Shown: one piece after another, positions 12,301 to 24,600 of the stretch
How positions within the stretch are numbered: position 1 is the stretch's first letter
How the letters are laid out: the number at the start of each line of letters is the position of its first letter
Source: Aquila chrysaetos chrysaetos
Lineage: Eukaryota; Chordata; Aves; Accipitriformes; Accipitridae
Reading direction: 5' to 3'
NCBI RefSeq assembly: GCF_900496995.4
Contig: NC_044029.1
Location: 14,446,001-14,510,000 of the forward strand
DNA: 64,000 nt
The notes under the pieces: generated by a model
The model's database searches: none
What the model saw: only the letters and a program-made list of their open reading frames with translations
Told to the model about the DNA's origin: nothing
Made by a program: the position numbers and the translations under genes

Positions 12301-15300
12301 ATAAACGGCACTCAGGGGCAGAAATGAAAGGTTTGTGTGTGGGGGGATTAAACTGAAAAAGCAATACAACTATCTGAATCAGAAAAGACCCCAGTGTCCA
12401 CGGAGCGCTGCAGAGCGGCAAAGTTTAATGTCAGCGGGATTGGGAAGGTCAGTGAGCAGATGAGGGTTGATGGAAACTCCTCTCTGGACTGTGAAAAGAC
12501 TCTACACATCTGGTAGAATAGTCCCAGAGGATCTCCGAGTTTCAGGGGGTTGTGAAGCCTGTAGCTCACTTGCTGTGTAGTGCTATTTTGATAGCATCAC
12601 TTTGTCTACAGCAACCATAGAAAAATAAGAAAGCTCCCATTCAACTTTCAGAGCACGGATGTTTTACCCCGAATGAGACGTAAGGAATTAATAATGTTGA
12701 AAGCTAAAGCTTGCTTACTTATATTTGTTTTTTAATTTTTGTATGTGTTTACTTACTTTGCCAAACAGAGGTATGCCTCAGTGAAAGTGGGGATTGAGTG
12801 TCATATTATCCTGAAATAGAAGAAATACACTTGTCAAAATAAATATCAAATCTGCATTTTTGGGGGCAAAATTTCATGACAGATGTTTTGTACTTCCCGT
12901 GTACTAATTCTAAACATAACTGGTGACCACATTGCCTGCCTGGCCATATTATGTAGAGTTTTCATATAAAGCATTAAGAAAGCATCTTTATAGGGAATAA
13001 TATAATTATAGTTACATAACTGATGTCTATAAAACAACAACAGAATAACCTAGTTCTCACTTTCTAACATATAAGTATCTGATTTTTGGATCACAAAATA
13101 ACTGTATACCTGTCTAGGTCTCATATCATTTGGGACACTTCCCACCCACGGCTGGAGGGCAGCAGGGAAAATTCAGAGAGAAAGTGTCACATTTTTCTGG
13201 CAGGTTTATTCTTTTTCCCTTGGAAAAATTAGGTCAGGGAGGAAGGTTAGATATATCATTTCTAATCTGTACTGACAGAAACTTGCCTTATAAACTTCTT
13301 CTGATTTACATGGGCATAAACAAAATCAGAATCAAGTTCCTGGTGTTTAGACCTGAATATGAAATATGCATGTCCTCTTCCAGGAGAAACACTCCTGGCT
13401 CGGCTCCCTCCTTCTTGAAAAAGAAGATGATAGTCTGAAGATGCATCTGAAGCCTTTTGATTCTTCATGGACAAAAGCTGCTCTCTATGTTTTTAATGCA
13501 TCTTTCTTCACAGCAATCTGTACTTTACGGCACAGAGAGTTTCAAGATAAGCTGAAAATGCCAGGGGTCAAAAATACCACCTCTTATGTTAGTAACAGCT
13601 CCCATACATGGAGCCCTGCCTACATAATACAGAGAATCATATTCAGTATGGGTTCTTTAGCAAGCATTTTTTTTAACGAAGTTAGGCTTAATAATATACT
13701 TACAGGTTAGATAGTGAAACCCTTACTGACACTGATTAGCATGTTAATCCAAGATGAATTCATTTTGAAACCAACAAAATATTTTAAACCCAGAGATATA
13801 CAGTTTAAATGAATCCTGACCAGGCGCTGGGAAATAGGAAATCCCTGACATAAGCCCTGACATAAAAGAACAGCTTAGTTCATGAAGTACATAAATGAGG
13901 AAAAAGGATGTAAAACAGCCAAGAGGGCTAGCAGTAAATGAAAAGGTCTGGGGAGGCAGGGGAGGTGAGAAGAGAAATATATGGATTAGGTATGTGAGTT
14001 TATTCATACCTAAGGACTTCTTTTATTTTAATATGAGCCAAATTTCAATGAAAGCTTAAAAATACGTATTTCAGAGAGTTTTCAGATGAAAGGCTTAGAA
14101 GAAAACCGGTGGTGTATGGGAAGAGGAGGCTGCATCCTTTGGGAGGGAGAGTGGATCACAGGCAGACCTGCTGCACGAGGTTTGTTTTCTGGTGGAAGAG
14201 TTGTTGCTTTAGGGGAAGTGAGAGTGTTCAAGACACTAGACCTCGCTAAAGCAGGAACATATGAGTGATGCTGGCGTCAGGCCACAGAGTGCCTGGATAG
14301 GAGTTCAGCACAGAGCTGGCTGGGGATTTTCTGATGAAACTCTTTTGTCAGAACAAGAACCTTTTGTGGAGACGTACCCCCATTTCGACTCCCTTCCCCG
14401 GGGACAAGATTTCCAGTGCTAACGTGAGAAGTGTGGTCAGAGGGAGGGCATGACGACCCTCTGACCAACACCCCAATGGCCAACACACTGACACCGGCGT
14501 CCCCCTCGAGTGCCTGTTCTGGGACGAGGGATATTACACATCTGCGTTGCCTTTCTCCAGCCCTCGTGAAGAGGGGAGAGCACAGCCTTAACCCAGCTAT
14601 ACATTTCCCAGGCTGGAGCTGGGACTGGCATGGGATGCAGCAGGATTTGCCTGCTCCTGAGTGTGTAGACATGGCTGGGACTTCAAGGTTTGTTTTGATG
14701 GTCAGGCCACCGCCTCTTCCGAGCTGGGCTGCTCACCAACTCATGTGTTGGGCTGTATCTTTTCCATAAAGAGTTTACGTTTTTGTTGGCTGGAGTGCAG
14801 AGGAACATAGTCATCAATAAAGAAGGGTTTACATTGTTAATAGCTACAAACACATATTATTTCAAAGTGAAAGTAAAAGCCCTAACAGGCAAGACATCAG
14901 TTCCCAGTATGACACTAACAGGAGCCCAGTTCACTCCTATAGCCCATAGGAAATGGAGGGGCTCCAGATCCTGCTCTGAGACACAACTTTGTTCATCCCT
15001 GTAACAGTTCAGGGTGTGGTAGAAGGGAGGAAAAGACAGGAGAGAAGTCAGTAGCAGGATTTGGCACTGAGCGACCACACCGCACTGCTTTCTGGGGGGA
15101 TTCTAGCTCACTCTGGGGTGGTGCTGGGTCCATTGAGGTTGCAAGCTCCACACTGAATATAGTTCTTACCCGTCTTCTCTATTGTACGTTTATCACTGCA
15201 CTGAACAGAAATTCCAATGGCAAGCAAACTTTTATTACCCACTATCCACATGGCACTGTTCAAAGAGCTCGCTGCTACCAAGGACAAACCAGTTTTTCAA

Positions 15301-18300
15301 GTCCGGACCTGAACATATGACTGGCTATACAGTGAATCATCTGATACGGGGCTTTGGTCACAGCCTGACCGTGGAGAGGCACCTCACAAGGGGAAATGGA
15401 GGTTGTAAAAAAAACAAAAAGACTCAAAGCGAGGGAAGGCTGGGAGGAGAAGGAAGATAAAAGCACTATAAAACCAACTGTAGCTGCTTGGGAAGTGTCA
15501 AAGGGGAGATGCTTTACTCCAGGTTCATTACAGGTGTACTGGCATTTTTTTCTGCCAAAATATGCCTCTCCCTTTCTGGTTGCTTGTGTGACACAGCGGG
15601 CAAAGTCAGCATGTCGTCAGAGCTCCCGTGTTGTGATGTGGAACTGTGTGTGCTGTGTGAGAGGCTCCCACCCTGCGCTGCACCCAGGCTGTGCACTGAT
15701 AATCCTCCTCTTCTGATCTGTAAGGAGGAGCAGCAAGTGAATGGGGTTTTACAACTTCTTTACTGAGAAAAGCTTTTAAGCAGCTTGTGGCACAGGCTTT
15801 GTTATTGGTAGGGCATAGCTGATCATCTAAACAGTTAGTGGAGGGCTAATGGGAGCGATTTTACATGCAGACAAATAGCAGCAAAATTTCTCATGCCTGT
15901 GCTGTCATTCCTAAGGCTCTGCAATTATCTGCATGACCTTCATCCTTGTAGGTACAACTGCAAACATGATCTGTGACATAATTGTGGCTTTCCCCTTCTC
16001 CAAGACGTACAAAAAAGCACTATGTAGCCAGGAAATAAGAAATCATCAACTCATACAGAAGATTTAACCTGAAAATCTGTCACTTAATGGAAAGTGCTTG
16101 TTTGCTTTTAATCTTAGATGACATACTTTTACTTTGGATACCATTACATATAGATATGAAACATGTAGGAATTGGAGTCAATTCAGATACTGAGTTTCTC
16201 TTCAGTAGCCATATTTAGTATGTTAGAAACCCACTAGGAAATATATTTAACTTTGACATTACTTTCTATTTGCCATCTTAGAAAAGGAGTATCTATCAAG
16301 TTCTAGGAAAGTCTATTTTTGCTTTTTCCAAAGAGATCAGTAAACATTTAAAATGCAGGTAGATTTTTCAAGGTTTAGGAAGAACTGGGATCTTAGCAGA
16401 GCTTGCTTGTGGTTAATGTTCAATAGGCATATTTAAAAGGCTCTGGGAGTCACGCCGGGGCATTGCTGGCACAGACCCTTGCCTGCCCAAAATATGAGAC
16501 TGCTGTGAAGGAAAACAGGGAGGCGAAGAGGGATTGGGCCTCTTGTGCATGAAAGGTCCTTGCATACCGGCCTTTGTCGAAGGGCCAGTGTGTGTATGCT
16601 CACACTTGCTCCCTATATTATTACTGCCCTAGCGCAGTTTCCCTCAGACATCCCTGGGCTAAGCATCTCACAGACAACAGTGCTACAGCTCAAGCCTTCT
16701 TTAATGAGTATCTACTGTGCGTGAAGATTTATAGCTGTGTAGTTTTGGGTACAAAACGCTATTTCCGAACTCCGCTTATAATAAACTTAGTTTACTGCAA
16801 TTGCATGGTCTGATTGCAGACTTATCTCTTCAAATCCTGTGTCATCTGTGATTCTCTTATTACCCTTCATGGTCCTTTTCATACAATTTTATATGGCCCT
16901 TTAAACTTTTCTCATGATTCATCTGTGGCTATGGCATCCCTCCATAAAGACACCCACATTTCTCAACTTACTTATTTGTTGAGTGCTTTAGATCTAAACC
17001 ATACCACACAGTTGTTTCTCCCAATCCTTACAAAATCTGTATTTCATGAGCGCAATTATTTTTAGGAACATTCTCAGATTCAGGGTGGATATTGCGAAAT
17101 AAGCTAGTCAGACAGCCGATCTCCTAGAGTTAGAAAAAATAGTATTACTCCAGCAAAGAGCCCAGAAAGGCAAAGGCAGGTATAGAGCCACTCATAAAAA
17201 TAGGAATGGTTGTGTCTGTTTAAATATAATTAGTGAAAGTAAATGGAGAGATTACAACATCACACCTTCATTAAAAGCTGGTTTAGAGAGTAGCTAGAGG
17301 AAGTTGTTTTCAATGTAAAGTAGATTATTTTTTTTGTGGATCCTACAAAAGCCAGGCTCTAAGTTACATCTTTTTGTCACCATCTACAGGTGTGTTATAT
17401 ACTAACACTTCCCATTTTTTTTCAAATACAGACAGCAGAATTGAAGAATGTGAACAGACAGTGAAGACTGAAAAATGGGCTTGGGCCAAGGGGGCTTCAT
17501 AAATCAGTTCAGTCCAGCATGTCCTTAATCTCTCACATTTAAATCCTTTGTGCTCACCTGCAAAATAAAGCTGCTTTTTTATGATGAACTCAGGGGAACC
17601 TGTGTCTGACCCTCATCCCTCCAAGGACTGCTATACGGGGCTTCTCCAGAAAATGGGCTGATTGATAGAAAAAACAGAGCAATGATACCTTTATTTTCCC
17701 CTCAGGATTCCTAGTCTGAGGAGAACAAAAGAAAACAAACAAGACATAAAACAAAACTAATGAAACAGGTTTATTGCCTTGTCTTCTGGGACAAATCTAG
17801 CTCCTGTTGCTGAGAGGTATCCTCCATCGGACACTGGAACCCTGATTGCTATGCTGGGGTTCACAACACTTTTGGAAACCTGCACAGCAGGACGTTTTGT
17901 GCACCACAGTGCCCAGGTTCCCGGGGTCTTGATTTGGTGAGAAAGAGCAAAATGATCTGAGGTAGACACCGAGAGGGAGAAGATGGTGGCACATTCCTTA
18001 CCCCTCGTCTGCCGGGATAACACAGACCCAGCCCTTCACGCCAGTTGAACGTCTGGAGCGGGAGGGTGAACACGACCGAATGAGTGTTGGCAATGACCAG
18101 TGGGTAATGAAAGAGTAAACCCTGTGACTTAAAAGCATTAAGAAATGCAATCATTTCCACCTCTTGAAAGCAGGTCTGTGAAATGTTTTTATGCTCACTT
18201 CCCTTTCTCTTGAAACTATGACTTCTGCTGCATTATCTATTTACTTTCAAGGCGTAGGACAGGAGTGACAGGACTAACATGACGATAGAAAAGTACAAAC

Positions 18301-18366
18301 CACAAAGATGCAATAAGAGTCTGGAGACTCAGTGATAACACCTGGTAGTGCTTCCCCAATGCTCTG
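9306..18366. other. Upstream intergenic DNA, no gene recognised
   Basis: Apart from a 12-bp tandem duplication at 13843-13866 I see no exon-like open frame bounded by good splice sites and no recognisable domain. Open frames near 11.3-11.7 kb, 13.1-13.7 kb and 17.8-18.1 kb are short, low in similarity to any family I know, and consistent with chance. Confidence 0.55.
13843..13866. repeat. 12-bp tandem duplication
   Basis: The unit ccctgacataag is followed immediately by ccctgacataaa. It is a minor local duplication without evident function. Confidence 0.8.
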
Positions 18367-18401
18367 GTTAATATTTACCCGTTGCACAGGAACTATTTAA
18401 A
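18367..18401 (+). promoter_or_regulatory. Candidate TSPAN8 proximal promoter: HNF1-like site plus TATA-like box
   Basis: The sequence gttaatatttacc at 18367-18379 fits the HNF1 consensus GTTAATNATTAAC at 10 of 12 defined positions. The sequence tatttaaa at 18394-18401 resembles a TATA box and lies about 165 bp before the start ATG. Use of this box would put transcription initiation near 18425 with an unspliced 5' leader. HNF-type control would suit an intestinal epithelial gene. This is inference from motif look-alikes only; a distal promoter with a spliced 5' UTR is an equal alternative. Confidence 0.3.
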
Positions 18402-18566
18402 TAATTGTTGATGCCTTGGTCACAATTTTTGCTTTCGGTAGCAGAGCACGGTGTATTTGACGTGGTTTGAGAGGTTTTCTGAAGACGCAGGAACAAGTTT
18501 TTTATTGAGGTCAAACTCTTAGGAAGCTTCTTCTGCAGTGCTCGTTTTTGTCTCAGCTTGCTGAAA

Positions 18567-18626
18567 ATGGCGGGTGTAAGCAGCTGCATGAAGTACTCCA
18601 TGTTCATCTTCAACTTCTTATTTTGG
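18567..18626 (+). CDS. TSPAN8: TSPAN8 coding exon 1 (residues 1-20)
   Basis: This exon encodes the cytoplasmic N-terminus and the first half of TM1. The start ATG has A at -3 and G at +4, a good Kozak context. It was preferred over Met8 and Met12 because [10 protein letters not shown] matches the family N-terminus. The exon ends with a Trp codon followed by a gtaagt donor at 18627. Two acceptor-like sequences lie just upstream, ending at 18535 (ttcttctgcag) and 18556 (tttttgtctcag). A spliced 5' UTR from a farther non-coding exon is therefore possible. Confidence 0.95.
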
Positions 18627-21600
18627 GTAAGTAAGTTGGTGTTTAAATTGTTATTAGTGATGCATGAAATGTGTTCAACATTATCTGAATGCTGTAGTTG
18701 AAGGAATTGTAAAGAAAATAGAGTATAAGTGGAACCAGAGTACAGTTCTAAATCAGGGAGGGGAGAATATGTTTAACTTTTGCCCTTCCTTTTGTCTTTT
18801 TCCTTCAAAATAGCTTTCCTTCCACATTCAAAAGTAGACCAGCCATGAGTCTGTCTCCCTGCCTATATTGTGCCCCTCATGTCAAGGGACATCGCTCACT
18901 TCAGTCAGAAGATAACAGGCTCTCCACTTACAATGCATTGTTCTCTTGCTTTTATTGTCTGCTGCTTGCCTCCAAATAGCATAATCCTGAAAATGTAGTT
19001 GCAACAGGAGATACAGAAAATTCACTTGTATTTTTAGCCTCCTAATTGTTAAATGGTTTTCATATCCTTCTTTGTGGTTCTTTGCTTTATGTTCAGTGTC
19101 ATAATTAGTTTCTGATGGTGGACAGTAAATGTTTGTAAGATGGTATGGGCTGGCAGTACTGCCAATAGCTGTACCAAGGCAGATACAGCACAGGATGGCA
19201 GGGAGGTTTCTGGGTGTCATTTGAACTGTATTTGTCTATTTATCATACCTCAGCTGGTTTGCAAGAATTTCAGGTCCTGGAAGCTCTGGAAAGGTTTGAG
19301 TTAAAGAACATTTCTCGCATGGTTCAACCTCACTGTCAGCTTTCCCGACAGAGATTTGTCAGGTTCACCAGAGGTTCACTGAAACCAGAAGCGGAACTAC
19401 TAGCCACAATATGGGCTTTGCCTCAAGGGATTTTTTTCAAGTGAAAAGGTGATACCATTCAAAAGGGACCACAAACAGTAGCCTTGGAAAATTTGTGGCT
19501 AGCCAAAATGACAAGAATTAGCAAAATTCTTTGATCGCTTCTGAACCTCACAAAGAAATTCCTAACAGGCCAGAGATGGTTTGGACTGCCTCCCCCCTCT
19601 TCTTCCTCCACCTCCATCAAGGCAGATTGAAGATATCTGACATCTGTGTTGAAGTTTTTCTGCAACGGTACTTAAAAGAGTCTGTAAGTTTTTGACTCGG
19701 AATTCCTGCCCCTCAGGAAGTTTTTCCTGTTCACATTCATCTGTATTTACTGTAAGCTAAAACATAGGCAAATGTCTCAGCCTAGCATTAGAAAAGCTCC
19801 AAACTACTTCTGGAACAAACGTGAATAATGCCCCGTGCCTAAGCCTCCAGTGACAGCATGGGTTTCCTAGGAAAAAACACAGGATGCGATCCTGGGAGAG
19901 TCTTGAAAGCTCAGGAAACAATCAGGCATGGAACAAACTTCCCAAACCTATCTTTATGCCAAAGGTAGGAAAATCCGTACTCTATTCTGGGGAAGAATAT
20001 GCTGAGAGCATTTGCTGTGCATGTGACTGCCTGGATGGGACAGAGGAGGACAGGAATGCAGCTATAGTTACTTATTTTAAAGGAAGGTGTTTAGCACTAC
20101 CAAGATAGAGAAGAACAGACGTGGTGCGAACAGGAATAAGGGCCGACAGAGTAAAATGAAGCTGAATTCTTTGATTCACATTCCTGTGTCTAAGTCCTGG
20201 AAATCATTAAATTGCTGCAGCAAAGTACAGGGAACAGTGACGTCTTTACAGCCACTGGTCCCACAGCTGCTCTCCCTGGTGCACAAGGCAGTTGGCAAGT
20301 GGAAAATTAAACTGATAGTGGGAAATGAAGGTGACTTTAACCTTAATAAGGTAAGAGCAACGGCTGAATATTTACTTGGCGTCCTTTCATTTTAAGCCCT
20401 TTGCAGTCTCTCTGGGAGTGTCCCCTCTTAGGGGACTTGGGAGTGGGCTTTCCAGCCTTCTGATGCCTTTTTCTAAGCAGCTCTTACAGCATAGCACTAA
20501 GTGAGTAAGCCCTGGAATAGTCTAAGCTAGCTCTGCAAAGTGGCTCTGGCTGCAGTACATGTCGTGTGCCCTCTGGGAATCTACAGCCCCGTGAGCCCCA
20601 TGCTGGGCTCCAGCGTGTCCCTGCAGTGTTGCATCCTGGTGAAAGCACGCTGAGCACAGGCTTTTGAAGAGCTGCGCTTTGGAGCTGGGTGCCTATAAGG
20701 AGCTTTTAATAGTCCTTAAGTCAGTTTTGTGCATTAAACCTGACACATAGGTCAGATTTTTCCTCTTTCCCTTCTTCAGAGTTTGCAGGATATCCAGTCT
20801 CAGCTGCTGCCCTCATTCTGTCAGCTTCTGCTACTCCACCTCATGCAAAATAGTAGAACTACCATTTTTTTTCCGCTAAATATTGATGTCTGATCCTAGT
20901 TTGAGGCAACCTGATGAGTGACAGAGCAATCTTTGATCAGTTGTTGATACCAGACTTGCAGTCCCATCTACAACGAAAGTGGCCACTTCCCCATGCCTTA
21001 CCTCTGAACATCTCGATCCCTGAAAGTAGCAACGCAAACTTAGCAGGTACGCTGAGCCATAGACCGCATTGTCTGTAGGACCTTCCTAGCACTCTTAATT
21101 TCAGGTATCTCAAGGAAGTATTCCAGTCAAATGTTTTCCTGAACAGGAGCAAACTTGTAGAACGCTCCTCCTGATACCCTTAAACTGGTTGCTTAAAAAG
21201 TGTGTGCCAATGGAGGGAATTCGCCATAGGATTGGTTTTCCCATGTCTGGGAAGTGCAGAGTCTTGATATACTGCTGGTCCAGAGTCAGGGCAGGCTCAT
21301 CTGAGGTGATACTAATTTAACTAGGATGTGTTTTTTCATCACACCAAGACTGAAGGGCTTGAGAAGAGAAGGACCAATTGAATTTGAGGGACAACAGTCC
21401 TGTTCCTGGTCAGTTTATGAGACCGTGATGACGTCAATGCTTCTTGGTCAAGGGTTGAGGCAAAACTATGATAGCCACCCAGTTTTGGGAAAACGGGTGA
21501 GGATCTTTTCAAAGCTCTTTTTATTCCATTGGAAAATACTGGTTCATTAAAACTGAAAATTTCCTGAAATGAAAGTTTGTTTCATCAAAACTTTATTTTA

Positions 21601-24600
21601 AGGAAACTTAATAATTAGGATTGAGTGTTCCAGCAAACTTGAAATGTTTGACTTTGACTCTTTGGGAACAGACCATTTTGATTTGTTATTTCAAAACTTT
21701 CTTTGCATGTTCTTGTACACTTCGTATATTATGAACATAAACAGAAACAAAACATTAAGATTTTACTGAAACGGAGCATTTTCATTCATTCAGCCTAAAC
21801 CAACTCTATTTTTACAATTAAAACATATACACTTTACTAAAAATTTTGATTTATAAATGATGTTTCTTTTTTGAATGGAGGAAATAAATATTGTAGCATT
21901 CCCATCTGACTGGTAAGCTCCTGTACATTCAGCTATATTTACTTCTACTACTGTGCTGTATTTTTATGGGAGGTCCTATGTAACAAATAAGGCAGTGGGC
22001 CAAATTCTGTTTGGATTTGTAGCAATAGCTACTTCAGTGGAAATTTTCACATTAGCAAGCCCATGTTGTCTGGTGCATAGCCACATGGCTCACATAGTGC
22101 TGCTGAACAAGACCCAAATATAGAGTCATATGATACCAGCAGTTTCTAGGCAGATTCGGTGGGATTCAGAAGGTTTCAGTGGGGAGTTCTAGTTAAATTT
22201 GATAACATGATATAGCTGTCATCGATTGTACAACTTTCCTTTTCATGTTTCAAATGTACTTATAGGAACTTTACTTAGAGCAGGAAAATGTGTGGTACTC
22301 ATGTCCGAGTGCTGGCTCTGTTCCATATTAAATAATCTGCTAAAGTCGTTATGGTCTTTGATGCTGAATATTATATGAAACCTTTTGCAGGGAAAGTATT
22401 TTTTAAGAAAAATTATCTAAAACGTATAAAAAATATCTCTCTTAATTTTAAACAGTTAGGAATAGTCCCAGTCTTCATGGGAAGCTCATAACAACATTTC
22501 AGGGCCATTTATGACTTCAGTATTAATGACATACAGGAAGACAATTGTAAATCTGACTAGTCTCTGGTCCTCAGTGATCACTCTTTCCTACCAGTCGTCT
22601 CAGTCCTCAATCCTTACACCTGATTAGTCTCTTAATTACCTGTCTCCAACACTTAATAAAGAGAAATTCTGTGTAAGAATCATCACGGACAAGGTTAGGA
22701 ATAGAGTGACTGACGCGTAGGGGAATGGTACCTCAACGATCAACGAAACAGGAGCCCAACTAGTGATTAAGGAATGTGTCTGGACCTGAGATTCATCTGT
22801 CCTGACTTCAACACCTTAAAGCAAGTCACTCCAGTCTAACTTTCACATGTACATGGCTGAGTATGGTTGTTTGTGTAAAAATGTAATGGAAAGAATAACT
22901 ATAGGCATTTTATAGGAGGAATATTCTAAAGATTGGAGATGGCCGGATACTGTTGCAATAGAAACAGCAGAAAGACTTTATTTAGAACTTTTCCTGAGAG
23001 TTTTACCATAAAGAATATGTCTCTAGGTGTGTGTCCTGAATATTTCTAGAAACAACATTTATACAAACATCCCTTATCAAAACTCATGTGTTTCCATTAT
23101 ACAAGAAACAATGTGCTTTACAGCCATGTTATATACATACAATAGCAATTTATATTCCTCCCTCATCTGACAGAATTTCTGTGTGCTTCCCAACCACATG
23201 TATAAATCATCAAGGAAATGCAGAGTCCTCTGAGGTAGAAACATCAGGGATCTGGTGCATAACTGAAGATTTAACTACCCTTATGAAGTTTCCTGGATAT
23301 GAATCAATATTCTATGCTCCAGCAATTCATGTTTCTTTCACTTTGCCAAACAAATGATTTCAGAATTTTGGCCAGCATCTGGTGCAATCTGGATGCTGAA
23401 CGTTAATCTAAAATTTCTGATCTTCCTAAATGTTCTTTATTTTCTCCTGCAGGTGTGTGGCTCCGTTATACTGGGAGTCTCTGTATGGATACGTGTTAGC
23501 AAAGATGTTCAGCAGGTAAATGTATGCAGTCATACCAGAACCACGTAAAATGTGGAAGCTACTGCATATACTTTCATTTCCCATCTTCATTTCCACAAAT
23601 TTGTTATGTTTTTGTTGAGGTGTTTTTTGTCGGTAAAGATTAATGCATTTTATGATGTTTAAGATTAAACAAGATGGTGCAGGTAGTCAGATAAAGTGAT
23701 TGACGTAAGCACAGACATGTGACTACAAGAAGTGTCTTCTAGTGTTATTAATGTAGGTTCTTGCAGATGCACACTGATTTCTGTTGGGCAGCGTGTCTCT
23801 CTCTCTCCTCTAATGAAAACGAATGATGGTTTTGTTATTGATTTCAGTGTTAGAATAATGAGGAGCCATGTAGCTCCTAGACTTTTCGATGTCTTTCCCT
23901 GTTAGAATAGTATAGTCATATATATTCCTACGGTTACTTCCATATGTTTGTAGGGAATATTTTTACCTTTCTCACTATCTGCAATAACACAATTTTTATT
24001 TCCCCAGTAACTGCCACTTTGAAAGGGAGCAAGGATTTTTCCTTTCTATTTTCAGTGGCTCCTTAAAAACACCTTATCCTTTTCCCCTCGTATTTATATA
24101 GAAAGAGTTTTAGAGACCCCAAAATCTTTACTTTTAGGATTAAAATGCCCTAACAGCCCTCCAGCAGTGGGGAAGAAAGTCCCTGAGTTCCCTTCCCGGA
24201 TTTTATCTGGGTTATTAAATTACTTCAGACTTTATGCCTTTCCTTTCCTGCAAAGCTAGGGAAGATAGAATTTTGAGGAACCCTTGGTCTTGCAGACATG
24301 CAGCAGAGGCTGGACCTGTTGGTGCAAAGGCCCTTTGGCCCCGTGGGCCCTGCCAACCTTTTGCCAAGCATGCTCCCAGTGGCACTGGTCTCTGACTCGC
24401 AGCATGCTTTCAGCCACCCTTGAGTGAAGCTGATTTCACAGCTCGTAGATGCTTCTCTGAAAGGCACCGTGCAATCTTTGTATGTTGGTGCTTTGTTATA
24501 CTAACAGGAAGAACAATCTGACTCTAAGGTTTAAGCAGTGTATTTCTTCTTGTGAATTTGGGTCATGGAAATGTAAATGAATTTGAAAATTTAATTCGCA

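Noticed and set aside
1..18366. Search for LGR5 exons on the - strand
   Set aside because: No leucine-rich-repeat or signal-peptide-bearing frame is visible. In human the gene start is hundreds of kb away, so absence here is not surprising.
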